NCBI GenBank assembly: GCA_026724425.1
Contig: JAIUCV010000083.1
Coordinates: forward strand, 2,046,001 to 2,110,000
From: Erythrophleum ivorense
Lineage: Eukaryota > Streptophyta > Magnoliopsida > Fabales > Fabaceae
DNA: 64,000 bases
Reading direction: 5' to 3'
Both the position numbers and the translations under genes were made by a program. The notes beneath the pieces were generated by a model. The model had not been told where the DNA came from and ran no database searches. It saw nothing but the letters and a program-made list of their open reading frames with translations. Below are positions 1-13,411 of this stretch, in pieces. Numbering within the stretch: the stretch's first letter is position 1; every line of letters begins with the position of its first letter.

Positions 1-50
1 CATCCCTTACTTAACCTCAAAGTGTCGATTCTTACAAGGGTCATATCAAG

Positions 51-62
51 TGGTATCAGAGC
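51..62 (+). other. Primer-binding site (initiator tRNA-Met type)
   Basis: TGGTATCAGAGC is the usual plant Copia primer-binding site, complementary to the 3' end of initiator methionine tRNA. It normally sits directly after the 5' LTR, which places the LTR end at about 46-50. The same motif occurs on the minus strand in the second Copia element near 62075. Confidence 0.85.
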
Positions 63-456
63 ACATTCTGAGCTGAGTTTTCTATCCTTTTGTGTGTTTA
101 CTTTTCGTTGTGTTCATCATTTCATGTGTGTCTGTTCATATTCTCATTCTGAAAACCGTAGATCTACTCATCATCCTTGTTCATTTGATCATTTCGTTGG
201 TTAATAACTGTTCATCTTCTTGTTCATCCTCTCTCATTGATCCGTTTTTTTTTTTTTAATTTTCTGCATAATTATCTTGTGTTCTTGCATCATTACCTTG
301 ATCGCCTGCATCCAGATTTATCATTTACAATTATTTGCATAATTTTCCGGGATTGTTTGCATGTTTTTCTTTGAACAAGTAACTGCCGTGGATTGTTTGA
401 ATTTGCAGGAAAAACAGTTTTGAGGACAAAACGTTTTTGAAGAGGGAGAGCATGAT

Positions 457-954
457 ATGACTATGTCCACCACCAATGAAAAGAAGCATGGACCTGAGCT
501 TGAACCTGATGGAGCTAAAGACGTGGAGCTTGAACCAGTGGAGCAGCATGAACCAGAGGAGCAACTTGTAGCTAAGGATGGGAACAAAGGCGGAAAAGAG
601 TATGGAAAAGATGTTAGCTTAACCTCATTGGTTTTGATACATGATCATCAAATGGGCATGTGTCTCATTTGTACTCTTTTTCCCTTGTCAAGTTTTGTCC
701 CAATGGGTTTTCTTGACAAGGTTTTTAATGAGGCAAATGGGTCACATACATATCACGCATTTGATGATCCAGATCATGGCATAAAACCGACAAAGATTAT
801 TGTCAATACAATATCAGGTCTTGCAGACTTGATTGAAGGGACTGGGAACGCTAATTTTGTATTACCTAATGGAACAAGGTTCTCAATAGATAATGCATTA
901 TTTTCTCCAAATTCTAAAATAAATTTGTTGAGTTTTAAAGATATATATCTTTAA
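457..954 (+). pseudogene. Copia gag/protease remnant
   Basis: An open stretch of 165 codons. The first half is charged and shows no clear gag domain. The last third (ending in LLSFKDIYL) resembles the region just downstream of the aspartic protease in Copia polyproteins, but the catalytic D-S/T-G motif is missing. The middle part (about 665-745) is a copy of the non-coding motif normally found immediately upstream of the 3' LTR, seen again at 4201-4285. The stretch therefore looks like a rearranged join rather than a natural coding sequence. Confidence 0.6.
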
Positions 955-1065
955 GGGTTTGATACTCGGTCAACAACTGAGGATGGAAAGAAGTACATGT
1001 ATATAACTTCTGAAAAATCAGGAAAAATGAAAGTACTGTAAAAGCTACCAAAACTCCCTTCTGGT

Positions 1066-2673
1066 TTGCATCATACATACATTAATGAGATAGAATCACA
1101 TCTCGTGGTCAAAAGAAATCCTGATGATTTCACAATATGGCATGATCGCCTTGGCCATCCAGGTACTACTATGATGCGAAAAATTATAGAGAACTCACAA
1201 GGGCATTCATTGAAAACCCAAGAGATATACCATGGAAAGAAAATGACATGTGTTGCGTGTTCTCTCGGAAAATTAATTATAAGGCCATCGCCAACCAAAA
1301 TCGATAAAGAGTTACCAAAATTCCTTGAACGGATCCAAGGTGATATATGTGGACCTATACATCCACCATGTGGACCATTTTACTATTTCATGGTAATGAT
1401 TGATGCGTCAAGTAGATGGTCACATGTTTGTCTATTATCATCTCGAAATATCGCATTTGCGAGATTTCTAACTCAGATAATCAAACTAAAAGCTCAGTTT
1501 CCTGATTATCCAATAAAAGGAGTTAGATTAGATAATGCTGGTGAGTTCACATCTCAATCATTCAATGATTATTGTATGGTAACTGGAATCAATGTTGAAC
1601 ATCATGTGGCCCATGTTCATACACAAAATGGTTTGGCTGAATCGTTAATTAAACGTTTGCAATTAATTGCAAGGCCATTGATCATGAGATCAAAACTCCC
1701 AACCTCTGTATGGGGACACGCCGTTCTGCACGCAGAAGCTCTTATTCGAATAAGACCAAGTGCATATCATAAGTACTCCCCATTACAGTTGGCTTTTGGT
1801 CGAGAACCAAATATTTCTCATCTAAGGATTTTTGGTTGTGCGGTATACGTACCTATAGCACCACCACAACGCACCAAAATGGGACCCCAAAGAAGATTAG
1901 AGATATATGTTGGTTGTGATTCCCCATCTATTATACGATATCTCGAACCACAAACGGGAGATGTCTTTACGGCACGTTTTGCTGACTGCCATTTCGATGA
2001 GAAAGTATTCCCGGTTCTAGGGGGAGAAAACAAGGAAGAAATGAAAGATATCAAGTGGTGTGTACCATCCTTGCTACACCTTGATCCTCCCACAAAACAG
2101 TCTGAACTAGAAGTTCGACGAATTATGCATTTACAAAATATAGCAAACCAATTGCCTGATGCATTTACAGATACCAAAATGGTAACCAAATCACACATAC
2201 AGGCTGCAAATGCCCCTGCTCGTATTGAAATGCCACATGAACGTGCAAAGGCAAATGATACACGTGAGTCTAAAACACGCTTGAAGCGTGGTAGACCTAT
2301 TGGCTCTAAGGATAAAAATCCTAGAAAGCGGAAGGAAGTTGAAAAACATGATGATCCTAAAATAACTGAAAGTATTTTGGGAGAAACAAGTCATGAACCC
2401 GATGAAAAAATCGAACTTCCTGAGCCCGAAGAAAATCATGAGATCTCTATCAACTACATTCATAATGGAAAGATTTGGAATCGAAATGAAATGGATAATG
2501 TTGATGAATTTTTCTCATATCTTGTGTCAAACGAAATAAATGAGGAAAACGAAGATCCAGAACCAAAATTTGTATCTGAATGTCAAAAGAGACATACTGG
2601 GAAAAATGGAAAAATGCAATACAAGCCGAACTTGATTCGCTTAATAAACGAGAGGTGTTTGGACCTATCGTAG
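1066..2673 (+). pseudogene. Copia integrase and linker (part of pol)
   Basis: An open stretch of 535 codons. It has the GAG-pre-integrase zinc region (HDRLGHPG, then CVACSLGK), followed by the integrase core. The catalytic acidic residues can be seen as D in GDICGP, D in RLDNAGEF and E in NGLAES. A GCAVYVP-type segment and a basic, low-complexity linker follow. In a working element this would run directly into reverse transcriptase, but here it ends at a stop at 2671-2673 and the RT continues in another frame. It is part of a polyprotein, not a separate gene. Confidence 0.9.
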
Positions 2674-2685
2674 TCATACCCAAAT

Positions 2686-4172
2686 GTGTCAAGCCGGTTG
2701 GGTATAAATGGGTTTTCGTTCGAAAAAGAATTAAATGAGGATAATGAAATTATGAGACACAAAGCCCGTCTTGTGGCTCAAGGTTTTACTCAAAGACCTA
2801 AAATCGATTATGAGGAAACATATTCTCCTGTCATGGATGCAATCACGTTTAGATTCCTGATGAGTCTGGCGGCTAGTGAAAATCTATAAATGCGTCTTAT
2901 GGACGTTGTTACAGCATACTTATACGGATCATTAGATACTGATATCTATATGAGAATTCCTGAAGGATTTAAAATGCCAGAAGCATTAAGTTCAAAACCA
3001 AGAGAATTATGCGCAATAAAATTGCAAAGGTCGTTATATGGGTTAAAACAATCTGGGCGCATGTGGTATAACCGCCTTAGTGAACATTTAATCAAAAAGG
3101 GATATATCAACAGTCCTATATGCCCATGTGTTTTCATCAAGAAAACATCATCCGGATTTGTAATTATCGCGGTATATGTTGATGATCTAAATATTATAGG
3201 AACTCATGAAGAAATAGAGGAAGCAACAAATTATTTAAAAGGGGAATTTGAGATGAAAGATCTCGGACAGACAAAGTTTTGTCTTGGCTTACAAATTGAG
3301 CACTCTGAAAAGGGTATATTTATACACCAATCTACTTATACCAAAAGAGTGTTAAAGCGTTTCAACATGGATAAGGCAACTCCTCTGAGTACACCTATGG
3401 TAGTTAGATCACTCAATGTCAAAAAGGATCCTTTCAAACCACATGAAGAAAATGAAAATATACTTGGTCCTGAAGTACCATATTTAAGTGCAATTGGTGC
3501 CCTTATGTATCTTGCGAATTGTACTCGTCCTGATATATCATTTGCCATTAATCTATTGGCAAGATTTAGCTCCTTCCCTACTCAAAGACATTGGAATGGA
3601 ATTAAACATGTCTTTCGCTATCTTCAAGGAACGATTAATTTAGGATTATTTTATGCTAAAAATACAGATGGCAAAATGATCGGTTTTGCAGATGCTGGTA
3701 CCTATCTGACCCACACAAAGCCAGATCACAAACTGGTTACGTTTTCACTGTAGGAGGAACCGCTATATCATGGCGCTCTCAGAAGCAGACCCTTGTGGCC
3801 ACTTCCTCAAACCATGCTGAAATCATTGCGCTCCACGAAGCAAGTAGAGAATGTGTTTGGCTTAGGTCAATAAGTCGACATATTCAATTAAGTAGTGGAA
3901 TCCGGGCGAATACGGAACCATTCATCTTATATGAAGATAATGCTGCTTGCGTTGCTCAAACGAAGGAGGGGTATATCAAAAGCGACAGAACCAAACATAT
4001 TCCACCAAAGTTCTTTTCATATACTCAAGAGCTTGAAAAAAATAAAGCCATTGAAGTGAAGTATATTCGGTCATCGGACAATGCCGCTGATCTCTTCACA
4101 AAGTCACTACCCACCTCAACATTCAAGAAACATATCCACAGCATTGGAATGCGTCATCAAAAGGACTTGTAA
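2686..4172 (+). pseudogene. Copia reverse transcriptase and RNase H
   Basis: Three open pieces make up this region. Positions 2686-2889 hold the RT start (KARLVAQGFTQ, YEETYSPV). Positions 2890-3753 hold the RT core with the catalytic AVYVDDLNI box and the LYGLKQSGRMW motif. Positions 3795-4172 hold RNase H (TSSNHAEIIALHEASREC, then DRTKHIP and ADLFTKSLP). A TAA at 2887-2889 and a frameshift near 3740-3795 separate them. Family assignment is secure from the motifs. The coding sequence is dead. Confidence 0.92.
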
Positions 4173-4319
4173 AATATGGTCCCAATTCGAGGGGGAGCTA
4201 TATGGTTGTACTCTTTTTGCCTTACCACGGTTTTTCCCACTGGGTTTTCCTGGAAATGTTTTTCTTAACGAGGCAACTATATATATACGTTGTGAAAGAT
4301 AATGGACTCCAAGGGGGAG

Positions 4320-4554
4320 TGTTACAAAAGTCAAAAACACTTACGTGAAGAAGTAAAGATGGAGCCCATCATCATAATGCATCACAGTAATTTGTGTCGA
4401 AATTTCCTTCTATATAATGAGATGTATTCGTTCACTTTGAGATACACGAAAATAATACAACTTCCTTCATCTCTCTTTCATTGGTATATTTGCTTTTCTC
4501 CTTCTTTTATAAATTATTATATGATTACTTTTGGTTTATAAAACACTTATAACA
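4320..4554 (+). repeat. Probable 3' LTR of the first Copia element
   Basis: A purine tract (AAGGGGGAG, 4311-4319) is followed by TGTTAC, and the segment ends in TAACA, giving the TG..CA and short inverted ends expected of an LTR of about 235 bp. The right boundary is inferred from TAACA only. The tail does not match the sequence preceding the primer-binding site at 51, so this could be a truncated LTR. Confidence 0.5.
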
Positions 4555-5515
4555 TAATTATAAACACTAATTTATTATAATTACAACAATTTTAACTTAA
4601 AAGTAGATTTATTTTATTTTTGGTATCCATTTCGTTGTAATTCGGGTGGGTTATAGTTGGTTGGATTTGTAATTCTAGAAATTTATTAGGATAAATTTGT
4701 ATTTGCATAGTTTTGGATTTAAAAAAATTCAAAAAGAAACTAATTATTAGAACAATGGCACGCGAGCTCCATTAGCTATTCTTCCGAGCGCGCGGCCAAT
4801 TTGCCACAAACGAAGAAAATGAAGTCTCGAGTGCCACTTTGTAATCTAATGCCATTTGACCATTTCAAGCCCATGTACAATTACAATTATATCCTTAATA
4901 AAAATAAGTAAAGCAATCTGTAAATAATAAAAATAAATTAATTAAATAAAGGAAAAATATTTAATTAAATTAAAAACTGTAAATAAATAAAAAAAGTTTC
5001 GTTTCTTCTCCGTCAACGTGATCTCGCCGGCAACCGTCACCTCTGCCTCCGTCTCGCCGGCAACCATAACAATATGTTCTGGGTTGATTAGGCATTTTCA
5101 TTAGTAATTTGTCTGTAGTTGCTGAATCGTATGAATTTGTGGGTAGAACTAAATCGGATTAGTTGGTCGCGTTAGTTGGTCGGAAGCTCATCGTGAGCTC
5201 GTTCTTGTTCGAAATCAAAATATTGTTCAAGCTGAATTCATCCACACCGATTTCGCCTCCTCCTTCTCCTCCTTCTCCTCCTTACACAGTCGATGTCCCA
5301 TTTCCTTCTATCCACCATTGTTGAAGCTTCATCTTGAGGTGAATTTCTATATTTTATGTATTTTGGGATGTGAATTTGTAAATTTATTCATCATTAACAT
5401 TTGGATGGTATACATGCATTGATATCTAGCGTTAGATTAAGTAATTTGACGATCGTAGCTTGTAAATCGCAGTGACTGAGCTCACTTTGAACTTGTAGTA
5501 CCATAGATCCGAATC

Positions 5516-5716
5516 TGCAGAGTTGGTACAACTGGTACAAATGGTACAAATGAGAGTTAGTTGATTAAGTGGTTCAAATGGTACATAATGGTACAACTAA
5601 ATATTAAAGAATAGCGGTACAAAAAAGTTCAACCGGTACACCTAGTACAACTGTGAGATGTTGTGTAGTTGCCAATTGATTATTTGCATTATATTTTCAG
5701 GGTACAATGAGCAGTA
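5516..5716 (+). repeat. Cluster of GGTACAA-type motifs
   Basis: Within 200 bp there are about nine copies of GGTACA/GTACAA or close variants (for example GGTACAACT, GGTACAAATG, GGTACACC), mostly on the plus strand. A second cluster at about 6690-7010 contains the motif in both orientations (TTGTACC and GGTACAA). They are short and irregularly spaced, unlike a satellite. Confidence 0.7.
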
Positions 5717-6689
5717 TCATCACAAACATATGTCTATAAGCGAGGCATGAAATTCATTTGGTTTGAATTACGAGAAGGAGCTGGTTCCAAATGACATAGA
5801 TGATGTCCCGAATGATGATATCCCTACCATTTTCATAGAGGAAGGAACAAGAGAACAACAGAGGGAGCCACATATTGAAGAGGTGGAGTCTGATGGTAAT
5901 TATCATGATGACAATGGTTTCCATCAATCGGAGAAAGTTAGAAAAAAAAAAAAAAAAAAAAAACAAGTAACATGTGTGCATTTAACAAGAATTTGGGTGA
6001 TTGGTTCGAGTCTATGAGTGGGGGTGAAGCTTAGCTATATTATGTGTTTGTGTTATGTTGTCGGAAAATAGTGTCTGAACTATGTTTGGAGTTTGTTTAT
6101 GAACTATGTTCGAAGTTTGTTATTTGAATTATGTTGTTTGACTTTTAAAGATTGGTTCTACTATGTTCAAGTACGTACAAATGTACACGGTCATGGGTTT
6201 GTATTTCCAAATGTTCAGAAATTGGTTCTACCAGGTTCAAGTACGTACAAATGTTGACGGTCATGGATTTGTATTTCCAAATATTTATTTCGTGTACGAA
6301 TGTGGACGTCTGAATGTGGACGTATTTTGGTTTCTCATTCATTTCGTACAACTGGCTCACATTGGTTCGACTACTCGATTCTAAATATATATAACCAACA
6401 AATACTAAATAAATAACTTTATGATATGCAATTTAGACAATTAAGTAAGATAAATAAATGTTCATGTCTTAGTAATTAATAAAAAAGATCAATAAACTGG
6501 AATTACAAAATTATAGTAGTAGATAATGGTTTAGTCATCAAACACCCTTTACAATACATGAAACATATAGGTAATATGTCCATGATATGAAGCAAATTAA
6601 GAACAATAGTAGATTCTTTTTCAATGATGACATAAACATGTTTAGAATGATAAAAGAATATCAAATATCAATTGTTCAACTGTACCATT

Positions 6690-7010
6690 ACAAGCTATGG
6701 TATGGTTCAACTAGAAAAACATGAAATTCGCAAATGTACAACTATTACCAATTTTGGTTCCACCGTTGGCGAGGGTACAACTATATACAAATACTTGAGT
6801 AAAACTATATAGTTTATGACGGTGCATGTGAGGGCCACGTGTTAAATCTGGTGTCTTTTTTTTGTGACGGCGCCGTCTTTTTTTAACAGCTGTTTTTTTT
6901 TTTAGTTCATTTTTTGGCAAACTATTTAATTCATTTTAAAACTTAGTTGTACCTAACAATATCAGTTGTACCAATTGTGTAAGTTGTTCTTAAGAGAACC
7001 AATTGTACAA
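6690..7010. repeat. Second GGTACAA/TTGTACC motif cluster
   Basis: The motif occurs as TGTACCATT, TGTACAACT, GGTACAACT, GTTGTACCT, GTTGTACCA and TTGTACAAG. The mixed orientation differs from the first cluster. No gene is supported between 5717 and 7046. A 20-base poly-A run lies at about 5943-5963. Confidence 0.6.
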
Positions 7011-7534
7011 GATAATTTCGTTACTACATAAATTTAAAAATAATACATGGAGGATGAAGAAATCACTCCAACTTTTCCACTGAAAGAAACAAGGCACCAT
7101 GATTACAATATTAATTCGTATTCTTGTTTAACCAAAAAAGTTGAAGAGAAACAAGAGAAATTAGTCAAGTGGTCTACTTCACGTTACAAATCTTTCACCT
7201 TCCAGTCCAAAGGTAAATTGCACCACCAATGAGTGCTAGATCCCGGAACACCACAATTCCAACCAGACCAGCTTCAGAGCATAAATGTCACATGCATCCA
7301 CTAAAACTGAAACTTGAAACTTGAAACCCACTTTAATTCACAATGAGCAAAACAAACATAACAAGATCAAAAGACTTTACCTTGTCTGCAAGCCTTTACA
7401 AAGAACCACCAAGATAATGTACTCAATCACTAAGTCCATAAACAACCAACCCTACAAAATCAGGAGTATACTCCTAAACAATATAAGGATTATATTTTCA
7501 GTTTTAATAACTGAAAAAGAAGAATCATGAGACA

Positions 7535-7700
7535 AGTTATCAATGATAGAAGAACTCACTTTAAAGAAGGAACTCTCCTTGGTTAAAGTAAGTGTAACGA
7601 CTTCTGGTGAAGTGCTCTTTCCGTTTCTTGTAAACAAGAGCTCTGGTTACAATCGCTCATACTCCAAATATTGCTCCAATGGCAATTCTGGCTTTCGTCA
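7535..7700 (-). other. Possible third captured exon, unidentified
   Basis: The minus strand reads a hydrophobic stretch followed by a basic tail (IAIGAIFGV, stop, AIVTRALVYKKRKEHFTRS), as at the end of a single-pass membrane protein. I do not recognise the family. It is interrupted by a stop and may be chance. Confidence 0.25.
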
Positions 7701-7736
7701 ATTCACTCACCCAACTAAAAAAACTGATTGACACAG

Positions 7737-7890
7737 GTTGGTCCAAGGTTTTATTTAAATCCAATAAAGATATTCGGAGGCAACTTTGGAGGACCAACGC
7801 TTTACGATAACCCTTTCTACGTTTTCTCCAAACCAGATTCGAGCACTGGAGAAGAGAAACAAAGCTGGGAAATTTTCAAAGAAAACCGCC
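7737..7890 (+). pseudogene. BRX1-type (Brix domain) ribosome biogenesis gene fragment
   Basis: After an acceptor-like ACACAG, the plus strand reads VGPRFYLNPIKIFGGNFGGP and TLYDNPFYV, followed in the next frame by SPNQIRALEKRNKAGKF. This is the C-terminal segment I recall for the plant BRX1 homologue, a nucleolar Brix-domain protein of 60S ribosome assembly. A one-base frameshift after FYV and the absence of the rest of the gene show it is a captured piece. The preceding sequence up to about 7736 looks intronic. It has the opposite orientation to the surrounding cardiolipin synthase pieces. Confidence 0.8.
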
Positions 7891-9100
7891 CCACCATAGC
7901 CGCCTATCCACCACCACTTCCGTGAAAAAAAAAACTAAAATCGGGATTTTGGAGAAGAAGATGTAAGTCGGAATCGTCGGCCAAAATACATGTTTATAAA
8001 ACATACTTTAATCCACAATGAGCAAAACAAACATAAAAATATCAAAATACTTTACCTTGTCTGCAAGAGGATCAAGGTATGAGCCCACCACATAATTTAT
8101 CTTCATCTTCCTAGCCACGAAGCCATCTAACTACAAAATTAAGAATCTAAACAAGTAAGATTCAAAACAATGTCCTTCTTCCCAATACTATACAAAGTAT
8201 CACCAAGATAATGTACTCAATCACTAGCTCCATAAACAGCCAACCCTACGAAAGCAGGAGTATACATCTCATTCGAGATACAATAGAAGAAGAATAAAGT
8301 TCAGATTCTTCATTCTCTTATACTTTATCTTCCTAAGGAAAAAAAAGATATTTGATACTTACCAACCATAGAACAGGACCAAATACTAATCGTGCCATAG
8401 ATATCGAATTCGGCACATTAACAAAACTAGCGAATATCCCACTACTTCCATCTTCCTCCTTTGACAAATCGCGATCCACCGTCGCAACGCTTGGCTCCAC
8501 CAACTGTTGCAGCCCTAACTGTCTCAGAAACCTCTTCTCCTAATTCGATCTAATCTAAGGTTTAAAACCTCGACCTTCCTGAAAACAGCGCCGTTTCCTC
8601 GCCAATGCAAAGGTGTTGCAGACTGGAAAAGTTTCCATGGAGGAGAAAATAGGAAGAGAGATGCACGAAATACACAAGGGGGAATGAACGAAATCTAAGG
8701 GGAAATGAAATGGAGAAGAGAAGAAAGTGCACCAGAGATTTCAATTGGAGGTAAGCAACACCAAATTAGAGAGATAGTCGATCGAATTCGTCGAGAAAGG
8801 GAAAGAGAGGAAAAGCGAAAAGAAAAAAGAAAAAAACAAAAAAAAAACAAACAGAATTGAAAAAATTGAAAAAATCAAATTTTAAGTTAAATGGCTTTAT
8901 TTTATTTTTTGGTTGGGTTGGTAAATATAGAGAAAATTTAAGGATACACTTGTATTTGTTCGGTTTTTGGATATAAAAAAAATTGAAAAAGAAATTAATA
9001 TTAAAAATGTGGCAAATTGGCAATCGGTTCTCTCGTTTGTGGCATATTGTCAATTGATTCTATTGTTTCGGTTAATAAGGACCAAACATTTCTCCCTTTC

Positions 9101-11721
<2,621 letters not shown>

Positions 11722-11724
11722 AAG

Positions 11725-11895
11725 GTCAGTATGCTTAGACATAACTCGCTCAACAAACATGTTAGAGATACAATCATCAGCTGTATAATGGTTTCTTATA
11801 TTTTGCAAGAATAAGCTAATCACATATGGTCAACAGATGTGTCCTTACTGTGATCTTTGTTTTTTTGTCTCTTTCTTTTTCTTCTGCTTCTTCAG
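11725..11895 (+). other. THIC 3'-UTR intron 1
   Basis: The donor AAAG/GTCAGT lies four bases after the TAA stop, and the acceptor TTCTTCAG ends at 11895. An intron this close after the stop codon is a known feature of plant THIC transcripts. A second donor, ATGTTG/GTAAGC, lies at 11977/11978. The segment between that donor and the aptamer carries AATAATAAAGA (about 12069-12079), a plausible polyadenylation signal. Confidence 0.75.
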
Positions 11896-12142
11896 AAAAA
11901 GGGTTAGAACAAGAAGTCGCTTACTCTCAAGTCCTGGTGCCTGTTTGGAATATACCTGAATAAGGCATAAAATGTTGGTAAGCTTTAGTAGTCTCTATGT
12001 CTTTGTTATCTTTAGAACTATCTTTCTTTCTTCTGTGTTTCTGTTTGTTCCTTTGAGTCAGAGTCAGTAATAATAAAGACAAGCTAAGTTGATGTTTTCA
12101 ATACTTTTATGTGTTATTTGGCTGGTGAATTGACATACAAAA

Positions 12143-12262
12143 GCACCAGGGGTGCTTGAAGTCCGGGCTAGCCCGCGCAAAAAGAGCGGGTTATCCTGGA
12201 CCAGGCTGAGATAGTCCCTTTGAACCTGAACAGGGTAATGCCTGCGCAGGGAGTGTGCGGTT
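12143..12262 (+). promoter_or_regulatory. TPP riboswitch (THI-box) in the THIC 3' UTR
   Basis: The conserved aptamer parts are present in order: ACCAGGGGTGCTTG (12145-12158), a variable stem-loop in which CCCGC pairs with GCGGG around 12171-12190, CTGAGA (12206-12211), then CCCTTTGAACCTGAACAGGG and TAATGCCTGCGCAGGGAGTG. These are the pyrimidine- and pyrophosphate-sensing helices of TPP riboswitches. In plants (established for Arabidopsis), the aptamer controls use of a donor splice site in the 3' UTR. TPP binding promotes splicing that removes the poly-A site, yielding long unstable transcripts. The donor at 11978 is the likely target here. Confidence 0.97.
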
Positions 12263-13411
12263 TTCTTTCTTTCTTGTCTGTAGCTTTCTTGAGGAGAAGA
12301 AGCTTCTGCTGTTGCCGCTCAGATCCACATTTTCCACACAGTTTGATTCTCATGAGCTAAGAGATTCCGCTTCATTGACTAAAATTCCATGACAATTAAG
12401 TAACTGATGCACTTAGTCAATAATAGTAAAAGAAAATAGGCCAAAATCAATCTGCTCTGTTAATTTTATTTCCCACCTCCACAACACAAATCCGATTTTC
12501 TTAAACTATAGCAACCTTGACCCCCAGGAGATCATATGGTAAACTTATGATCTGGTTTACTATTTTTCTAGAGGCATGTCCGCAGAAATCGCCATGACAA
12601 ATGAATTTGTGATGATCAGATGCAGGAAAATAAAATGAATGCACATTTGTCTTTTTATTTATTTATTGCATACACAGAGAAGAAGAATGGCATCGACTAG
12701 AACAAGCAAGTAGATGTAGAAAAGTGGAGCTATATTGATTCAAGAATGGCATCATCTGCTCTTTCGTAAACACAAATGTGAAAACGTTCCCAGATCAATA
12801 CATAAAAGGTTATGTTATATTGCAGTAGTAGACCATTAGTAAAACTAACGTACCAAACGCTAAAAATAAGCTTTTGGAGCCATGAGAAGAAGAAGGTTAC
12901 ATATATTGTTATTTCTGTTTTCTGCTATCTGTGATCACCACACAATTGTCTAGAGCTAGAAGGTTTCTCATCTACCAGCTACTGTATTTGAAGGCTTTTG
13001 GTTTCATATGGTCAATGTTTCTGCTAAAAAGTAAATGAATCATTAGTGATGTGATGTGATGTGAGCTTTCTATCTGCAACATGGAGCTCTTCTTGCATCA
13101 TTATATATTGATCGGATCATAGAATGTGAGACTCATGTTGCTCATACGACTGTAAAGGCAGATAGATGTACATGCAAATGATTGACAACAAGGCCATGTA
13201 AAGAGCGAGACGGCACGCTGTTGTTTTTAGGAAATCCGGAACGTTGTGATGTTCTTTAGTCGAGAAACAGCATGTATGTTATGTTTAAAATGTAAAAACG
13301 GCTCGCAGTTTATTATTACTCATCCAAGTCTATCGTCTTCATCTGGAGAAATGAGCGAGACGTTGAGTGTCGCTCGAATAATCAAATTCCTTCACCGGAA
13401 GTCCACCGAAG
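12263..13411. other. Intergenic region between THIC and the Josephin-like gene
   Basis: No ORF or RNA gene is supported. The first part is the remaining THIC 3' region; the last 200 bp would hold the promoter and leader of the Josephin-like gene. Confidence 0.6.

Larger units (their letters stand above)
1..4554 (+). mobile_element. Degenerate Ty1/Copia LTR retrotransposon
   Basis: The order primer-binding site, protease remnant, integrase, reverse transcriptase, RNase H, purine tract and LTR-like end identifies a Copia element on the plus strand. The coding part is broken by stops or frameshifts near 954, 2673, 2889 and 3753, and no gag zinc knuckle is visible, so it cannot be autonomous. 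The window starts close to the end of the expected 5' LTR, so the full left LTR is not available. The short sequence before the primer-binding site does not match the end of the 3' LTR-like segment, so the two ends are either diverged, truncated or of mixed origin. Confidence 0.9.
7327..8281. repeat. Direct duplication of the cardiolipin synthase middle exons
   Basis: Positions 7327-7475 repeat 8003-8281 in the same orientation. The shared parts include the exon ending in the TGA, the GACAAG/GTAAAG exon-intron junction and the following intron. The left copy lacks most of the exon that holds the catalytic motif. The BRX1-like fragment lies between the two copies. Confidence 0.8.
7047..8720 (-). 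pseudogene. Cardiolipin synthase gene fragment, rearranged
   Basis: Read on the minus strand, exon-like pieces match what I recall of plant mitochondrial cardiolipin synthase (CDP-alcohol phosphatidyltransferase family). Positions 8720-8368 give [18 protein letters not shown] and, after a stop and a frame change, [18 protein letters not shown]. Positions 8284-8211 give ISNEMYTPAFVGLAVYGASD. Positions 8130-8056 give [20 protein letters not shown] and PLADK, which holds the DG..AR...G...D...D catalytic motif, and end at a GT donor. Further pieces near 7270-7200 (GLVGIVVFRDLALIGGAIYL) and 7083-7047 (WKSWSDFF) follow a second, deleted copy of the middle exons. The codon expected to be Trp after GASD is TGA in both copies. 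Introns are retained, so the source was genomic DNA, not mRNA. It is not functional. Confidence 0.85.
4600..9100. mobile_element. MULE-like segment with captured gene fragments (Pack-MULE candidate)
   Basis: The segment carries exon and intron pieces of at least two unrelated host genes in opposite orientations, clusters of a short GGTACAA-type motif, and related sequence at both ends. Near the left end GCCAATTTGCCACAAACGA (4795-4813) is matched in inverse orientation near the right end by TCTCGTTTGTGGCAT (9031-9045). A longer block (about 4610-4735 and 8895-9005) is also similar in direct orientation. No transposase is seen. Captured genomic fragments with introns fit a Mutator-like carrier. 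Exact termini and target duplications were not found, so two adjacent elements remain possible. Confidence 0.45.

Noticed and set aside
51..64. tRNA gene at the left edge
   Set aside because: The similarity to initiator tRNA-Met is only the 12-base primer-binding site; no cloverleaf is present. The same applies near 62075.
5763..6017. 84-codon acidic ORF as a gene
   Set aside because: It ends in a poly-A-encoded lysine run and lies between motif clusters; no similarity is recognisable.
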